Shown piece after piece: positions 60,704 to 64,000 of a stretch of DNA of 64,000 nt. Position 1 is the stretch's first letter. Each line of letters opens with the position of its first letter. Position numbers and translations under genes: made by a program. The stretch is from GCA-2733415 sp964276095 (GTDB lineage: Bacteria; Bacteroidota; Bacteroidia; Flavobacteriales; Flavobacteriaceae), in NCBI GenBank assembly GCA_964276095.1, contig CAXYDR010000001.1, positions 62,001 to 126,000 on the forward strand, read 5' to 3'. The notes under the pieces are model-generated. The model worked only from the letters and a program-made list of their open reading frames with translations. It made no database searches and was not told the DNA's origin.

Positions 60704-61951
60704 ATGAAAGCAGAAATTATAACTATTGGAGATGAAATTCTAATAGGTCAGGTTATAGATACTAATTCAGCATTTATAGCTGCTGAATTAAATAAAATAG
60801 GAGTTTCAGTTTTCCAAATGACTTCTATTCAAGATGAAAAAGAACATATTCTTACGGCTTTAAAAGAAGCAGAGTCAAGAGTAGATATTATCATAATTAC
60901 AGGTGGTCTTGGGCCGACAAAGGATGATATCACTAAACACACAATTTGCGAATACTTTAATGACACCTTAGTTCAAAACGATTTGGTTTTAGAACATGTT
61001 AAGGAATTGTTTAAAAATAGTGAGCATAAAATTTTAACCAAAACTAATGTGCAACAAGCGTTAGTCCCTTCAAAAGCTATTGTGTTGCATAATGAAAACG
61101 GTACAGCTCCAGGAATGTATTTTAATAAGGGAAACAAAGTTTTTGTGTCGCTACCAGGTGTGCCTTATGAAATGGAAGCTTTAATTAAGGATAAGGTAAT
61201 TCCTAAGTTGACATCAGAATATAATACGCCGCATATTTATCATAAAACAGTTATCACTCAAGGTGTAGCTGAGAGTATTTTAGCAGAAGAAATTTCTGAT
61301 TGGGAAGATAGTTTACCGGACTTCATAAAACTCGCTTATTTGCCTAGTTTAGGGGTTGTAAAGTTACGATTGTCTGCTGTTGGAATAAACAAAGAAAAAA
61401 TTGAAGCAGCTGTAGCAAAAGAAATAGAAACTTTATTAGGTCAGATAAATGATGTTGTCATTGGTTTTGATGAAGACTCTCCAGAAATCGCGATAGCCAA
61501 TTTACTTATCGATAAAAAACAGACTTTAGCAGTTGCAGAAAGCTGTACAGGAGGTTTAATTGCGTCAAGTATAACTCAGAATGAAGGAGTGTCAGCTTTT
61601 TTTAAAGGAGCCGTTGTGACGTATCATACAAAATCTAAAACAGACTTGTTAGGAGTAGATAAAAAAATTATTGACGAACATTCGGTAGTTAGTGAGGCTG
61701 TTGCAAAGGCGATGGTTTTATCAGTTAAAAAGAAGTTTGATGTTGATTATGCAATTGCAACAACGGGAAATGCAGGACCTACAAAAGGAGATGCAGATGC
61801 AGAAATAGGAACCGTTTTTATCGCTATTGCAACTCCAAATAAAATTATAGTTGAAGAATTTAATTTCGGAAAAAACAGATTTAAAGTAATTCAGCGCGCA
61901 AAAAATAAAGCATTGCAATTACTTCGTAAAGAAATATCAGATGCTAAATAG
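60704..61951 (+). CDS. cinA: CinA family protein (NMN amidase-like)
   Basis: The 415-residue protein joins an N-terminal MoCF-like domain (IITIGDEILIGQVIDTNSAF, ITGGLGPTKDDITK) and a C-terminal CinA deamidase domain (LAVAESCTGGLIASSITQNE, KGAVVTYHTKSKTDLL, AIATTGNAGPTKGDA). The family has NMN deamidase and ADP-ribose pyrophosphatase activities linked to NAD recycling; the old name refers to competence. Usual position upstream of rpmB in flavobacteria. Confidence 0.96.
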   Translation: MKAEIITIGDEILIGQVIDTNSAFIAAELNKIGVSVFQMTSIQDEKEHILTALKEAESRVDIIIITGGLGPTKDDITKHTICEYFNDTLVQNDLVLEHVKELFKNSEHKILTKTNVQQALVPSKAIVLHNENGTAPGMYFNKGNKVFVSLPGVPYEMEALIKDKVIPKLTSEYNTPHIYHKTVITQGVAESILAEEISDWEDSLPDFIKLAYLPSLGVVKLRLSAVGINKEKIEAAVAKEIETLLGQINDVVIGFDEDSPEIAIANLLIDKKQTLAVAESCTGGLIASSITQNEGVSAFFKGAVVTYHTKSKTDLLGVDKKIIDEHSVVSEAVAKAMVLSVKKKFDVDYAIATTGNAGPTKGDADAEIGTVFIAIATPNKIIVEEFNFGKNRFKVIQRAKNKALQLLRKEISDAK

Positions 61952-62032
61952 CAGTATTTGTTACTGTTACCACTTTTGAAGAAGAGTGAAAAGAATATAA
62001 ATAAAAAATACTTGAAATAATTTAAGTAAATC

Positions 62033-62064
62033 TTTGGTGTAATAGATGAAAAGCTCTAAATTTG
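62033..62064 (+). promoter_or_regulatory. Promoter of the rpmB-rpmG operon
   Basis: TTTG (62033-62036), 20 nt, then TAAATTTG (62057-62064), a good Bacteroidota promoter, 33 bp before rpmB. Confidence 0.75.
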
Positions 62065-62097
62065 CACCTCGTTTAGAAATAACTAAAGAAAGTAGAG

Positions 62098-62337
62098 ATG
62101 TCAAGAATTTGTGAACTTACTGGGAAAAAAGCAATGGTTGGAAACAACGTTTCTCATGCAATGAATAGAACAAAACGTAAATTCCATGCGAATTTAATGA
62201 AAAAACGTTTTTACATTCCTGAGGAAGATAAGTGGGTTACATTAAAAGTTTCTGCTGCGGCATTGAAAACTGTTAATAAAAAAGGAATTGCTGCAGTAAT
62301 CAAAGATGCTAGAGCAAAAGGATTTTTAAACAAATAA
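62098..62337 (+). CDS. rpmB: 50S ribosomal protein L28
   Basis: The 79-residue protein carries SRICELTGKKAMVGNNVSHA and NRTKRKFHANLMKKRFYIPE, the L28 core. First gene of rpmB-rpmG-DUF4295; rpmG follows after 24 bp. Confidence 0.98.
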   Translation: MSRICELTGKKAMVGNNVSHAMNRTKRKFHANLMKKRFYIPEEDKWVTLKVSAAALKTVNKKGIAAVIKDARAKGFLNK

Positions 62338-62361
62338 TAGAACGTTTAAAAGACAATAGAA

Positions 62362-62544
62362 ATGGCAAAGAAAGGTAACAGAGTACAAGTAATTTTAGAA
62401 TGTACAGAACATAAAGCTTCAGGACAAGCTGGAACTTCAAGATACATTACAACAAAAAATAAAAAGAACACTCCTGATAGATTAGAGATAAAGAAATTTA
62501 ACTCAATCTTGAAGAAAATGACTGTTCATAAAGAAATTAAATAA
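62362..62544 (+). CDS. rpmG: 50S ribosomal protein L33
   Basis: The 60-residue protein shows L33 text AKKGNRVQVILECTEHKASG, YITTKNKKNTPDRLE and KKFNSILKKMTVHKE. The zinc ribbon cysteines of the C+ form are missing, so this is the C- type. Between L28 and DUF4295. Confidence 0.97.
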   Translation: MAKKGNRVQVILECTEHKASGQAGTSRYITTKNKKNTPDRLEIKKFNSILKKMTVHKEIK

Positions 62545-62552
62545 GTTTAGTT

Positions 62553-62705
62553 ATGGCAAAGAAATCAGTAGCAACGTTACAAACAGGATCTAAAAGATTA
62601 ACTAAAGCAGTTAAAATGGTTAAATCTCCAAAAACAGGAGCTTATACATTTGTTGAAGCTGTTATGCAACCAGAATTAGTAAAAGACTGGTTAGCTAAAA
62701 AGTAA
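62553..62705 (+). CDS. DUF4295 family small protein
   Basis: The 50-residue basic protein reads MAKKSVATLQTGSKRLTKAV and ends with VMQPELVKDWLAKK. DUF4295 is a Bacteroidota-specific small protein always found after rpmG, so it is probably a ribosome-associated component. It starts 8 bp after rpmG. Its short length makes it easy to miss. Confidence 0.93.
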   Translation: MAKKSVATLQTGSKRLTKAVKMVKSPKTGAYTFVEAVMQPELVKDWLAKK

Positions 62706-62733
62706 TTTTTTAGTTATACATTAAAGTATTACG

Positions 62734-62767
62734 AGCTACTTTCTAATTAAATTAGAGAGTAGCTTTT
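62734..62767 (+). terminator. Terminator of the rpmB operon
   Basis: AGCTACTTTCTAATT and ATTAGAGAGTAGCT pair with one mismatch and are followed by TTTT, about 30 bp after DUF4295. Confidence 0.75.
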
Positions 62768-62877
62768 CGTATTTACTGACAATATTACATGTTGTCATTT
62801 TTTGGATATCATTTTGCTATCCATAAGTTAATCTCCTCAATGTTAAATTTTGAGGAATTAAGCGATAAATAATAAGT

Positions 62878-63831
62878 ATGAGCTTTTTTAAAAAAATATT
62901 CTCCAAAGAAAAGAAAGAGACTTTAGACAAAGGTTTAGAGAAAACTAAAACTTCATTTCTTTCAAAATTAAGTAAGGCAGTTGCTGGAAAATCTAAAGTA
63001 GATGATGATGTTTTAGATAATTTAGAAGAAATTCTTGTGTCTAGTGATGTTGGTGTTAATACTACTTTAAAGGTTATTGAGCGCATTGAAGAACGTGTTG
63101 CAAAAGATAAATATTTAGGTACTGATGAATTAAACGGAATTTTAAGAGAGGAAATTGCTTCGTTATTATCTAAAACAAACTCTGGAGAAGAAACTGAATT
63201 TAGTATTCCTGCTAATAAAAAACCATATGTATTAATGGTTGTTGGTGTAAATGGAGTTGGTAAAACGACTACTATTGGTAAGTTGGCATATCAATTTAAG
63301 AAACAAGGATTAAATGTTGTGCTTGGTGCAGCGGATACTTTTAGAGCAGCGGCAATTGATCAGTTACAAGTTTGGGCTGATAGAGTAGATGTTCCTTTAG
63401 TGAAACAATCTATGGGGAGTGATCCTGCCTCAGTTGCTTTTGACACCCTAGAATCTGGTGTAGCTCAAAATGCTGATGTAATTATAATTGATACCGCTGG
63501 TAGATTACATAACAAAGTTAATTTAATGAATGAGTTGACTAAAATTAAAAGAGTAATGCAGAAAGTTGTAGGTGACGCTCCTCATGATGTTTTATTGGTT
63601 TTAGATGGTTCTACGGGTCAAAATGCTTTCGAGCAAGCTAAACAGTTTACTGCAGCAACTGATGTAAATTCATTGGCGGTTACTAAATTAGATGGTACAG
63701 CAAAAGGTGGAGTTGTAATTGGTATTTCTGATCAGTTTCAAATTCCTGTAAAATATATTGGAGTAGGAGAAGGTATTGAAGATTTGCAAGTATTTAATAA
63801 ATACGAATTTGTTGATTCTTTTTTTAAATAG
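62878..63831 (+). CDS. ftsY: Signal recognition particle receptor FtsY
   Basis: The 317-residue GTPase receives SRP-bound ribosomes at the inner membrane. N domain (1-100) then NG GTPase: G1 GVNGVGKTT near 123-131, GAADTFRAAAIDQLQVW, G3 DTAGR, G4 TKLDGTAKGG and GVGEGIEDLQVF near the end. The short N-terminal A domain is normal for Bacteroidota. Confidence 0.97.
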   Translation: MSFFKKIFSKEKKETLDKGLEKTKTSFLSKLSKAVAGKSKVDDDVLDNLEEILVSSDVGVNTTLKVIERIEERVAKDKYLGTDELNGILREEIASLLSKTNSGEETEFSIPANKKPYVLMVVGVNGVGKTTTIGKLAYQFKKQGLNVVLGAADTFRAAAIDQLQVWADRVDVPLVKQSMGSDPASVAFDTLESGVAQNADVIIIDTAGRLHNKVNLMNELTKIKRVMQKVVGDAPHDVLLVLDGSTGQNAFEQAKQFTAATDVNSLAVTKLDGTAKGGVVIGISDQFQIPVKYIGVGEGIEDLQVFNKYEFVDSFFK

Positions 63832-63849
63832 AATAACTTACGAAATAAT

Positions 63850-63894
63850 AAAAAAAGCGAGGTCAACTTTAAAGTTGACCTCGCTTTTTTTTTG
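63850..63894. terminator. Bidirectional terminator after ftsY
   Basis: GCGAGGTCAACTTT and AAAGTTGACCTCGC form a 14-bp stem between A and T runs, 19 bp after ftsY and facing the partial gene at the right edge. Confidence 0.9.
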
Positions 63895-63919
63895 TCTATT
63901 ATTATTATTATTATTGCGC

Positions 63920-64000
63920 TTATGATAAAGCTTTCTTTAGCTTTATAGCGTTCCAATTATTATTAACATTTATTTGTCGTGTAGGTTGTAATCTATAATC
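63920..64000 (-). CDS. C-terminal end of an unidentified gene, cut by window edge
   Basis: On the minus strand a frame is open from the window edge for 26 codons and ends with TAA at 63922-63920; the visible C-terminus includes RLQPTRQINVNNNWNAIKLK and ends KKALS. The convergent terminator just beyond it supports a real gene end. Too short to identify. Confidence 0.4.
   Translation of the reverse strand, partial: DYRLQPTRQINVNNNWNAIKLKKALS

Overview
The window is AT-rich chromosomal DNA from a member of Bacteroidota, most likely family Flavobacteriaceae (Tenacibaculum/Polaribacter-like by general feel; genus not established). Evidence: promoters of the TTG-N19-TAnnTTTG type (for example before rpsF and rpmB), no obvious Shine-Dalgarno sequences, a type IX secretion C-terminal sorting domain, the ribosomal-neighbour protein DUF4295, a DUF6495 protein, a carboxypeptidase-regulatory-domain surface protein and tandem DUF368 transporters.

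Layout. Positions 1-18,500 and 40,490-64,000 are ordinary housekeeping chromosome: RNA helicase, rdgB, hpf, rlmH, nadC, a YihY membrane protein, priA, rpsF-rpsR-rplI, hisS and two-component systems on the left; START-like protein, branched-chain-type aminotransferase, YqgE, HU, fmt, DUF349, aroE, two DUF368 transporters, TPR protein, class III aminotransferase, OstA-like protein, M61 peptidase, glycosyltransferase, a 2-oxoacid dehydrogenase E2, exonuclease, cinA, rpmB-rpmG-DUF4295 and ftsY on the right.

Between them, 18,512-40,502 is a genomic island of about 22 kb inserted at the 3' end of a tRNA-Met (CAU) gene. A 16-bp direct repeat of the tRNA end marks both junctions, and a tyrosine recombinase gene sits beside the tRNA. 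The island has two parts. The right part (33.1-40.4 kb) is a phage-satellite-like core: divergent repressor, four small proteins (two of them paralogues), a TOPRIM primase/SF3-like helicase, two small unknown proteins, clusters of CCAACA iterons around three copies of a short hairpin, and GTGTAA repeats of the kind integrases bind. The left part (19.7-33.1 kb) is a one-directional array of 12 cassettes carrying 15 genes.

The cassette array is the main discovery. Every cassette is bounded by a long imperfect palindrome built like an integron attC site: a 7-10 bp outer stem ending in AAC/GTT, an asymmetric unpaired stretch of 3-7 nt, a second stem of 11-18 bp, and a variable terminal structure. 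The outer stem is cassette-specific: the first bases of a cassette pair with the last bases of the same cassette, not with its neighbour at the same site, which is what excision as a circle predicts. At least four unrelated arm families share this design. Cargo includes an XRE/ImmA-type peptidase/PIN-like trio, an Abi-alpha (DUF4393) protein, a protein with a HEPN-like Rx4H motif, an ECF sigma factor with a membrane partner, a T9SS-secreted repeat protein and several lipoproteins. No integron integrase gene is seen in the window, so the recombinase that moves these cassettes is unidentified.
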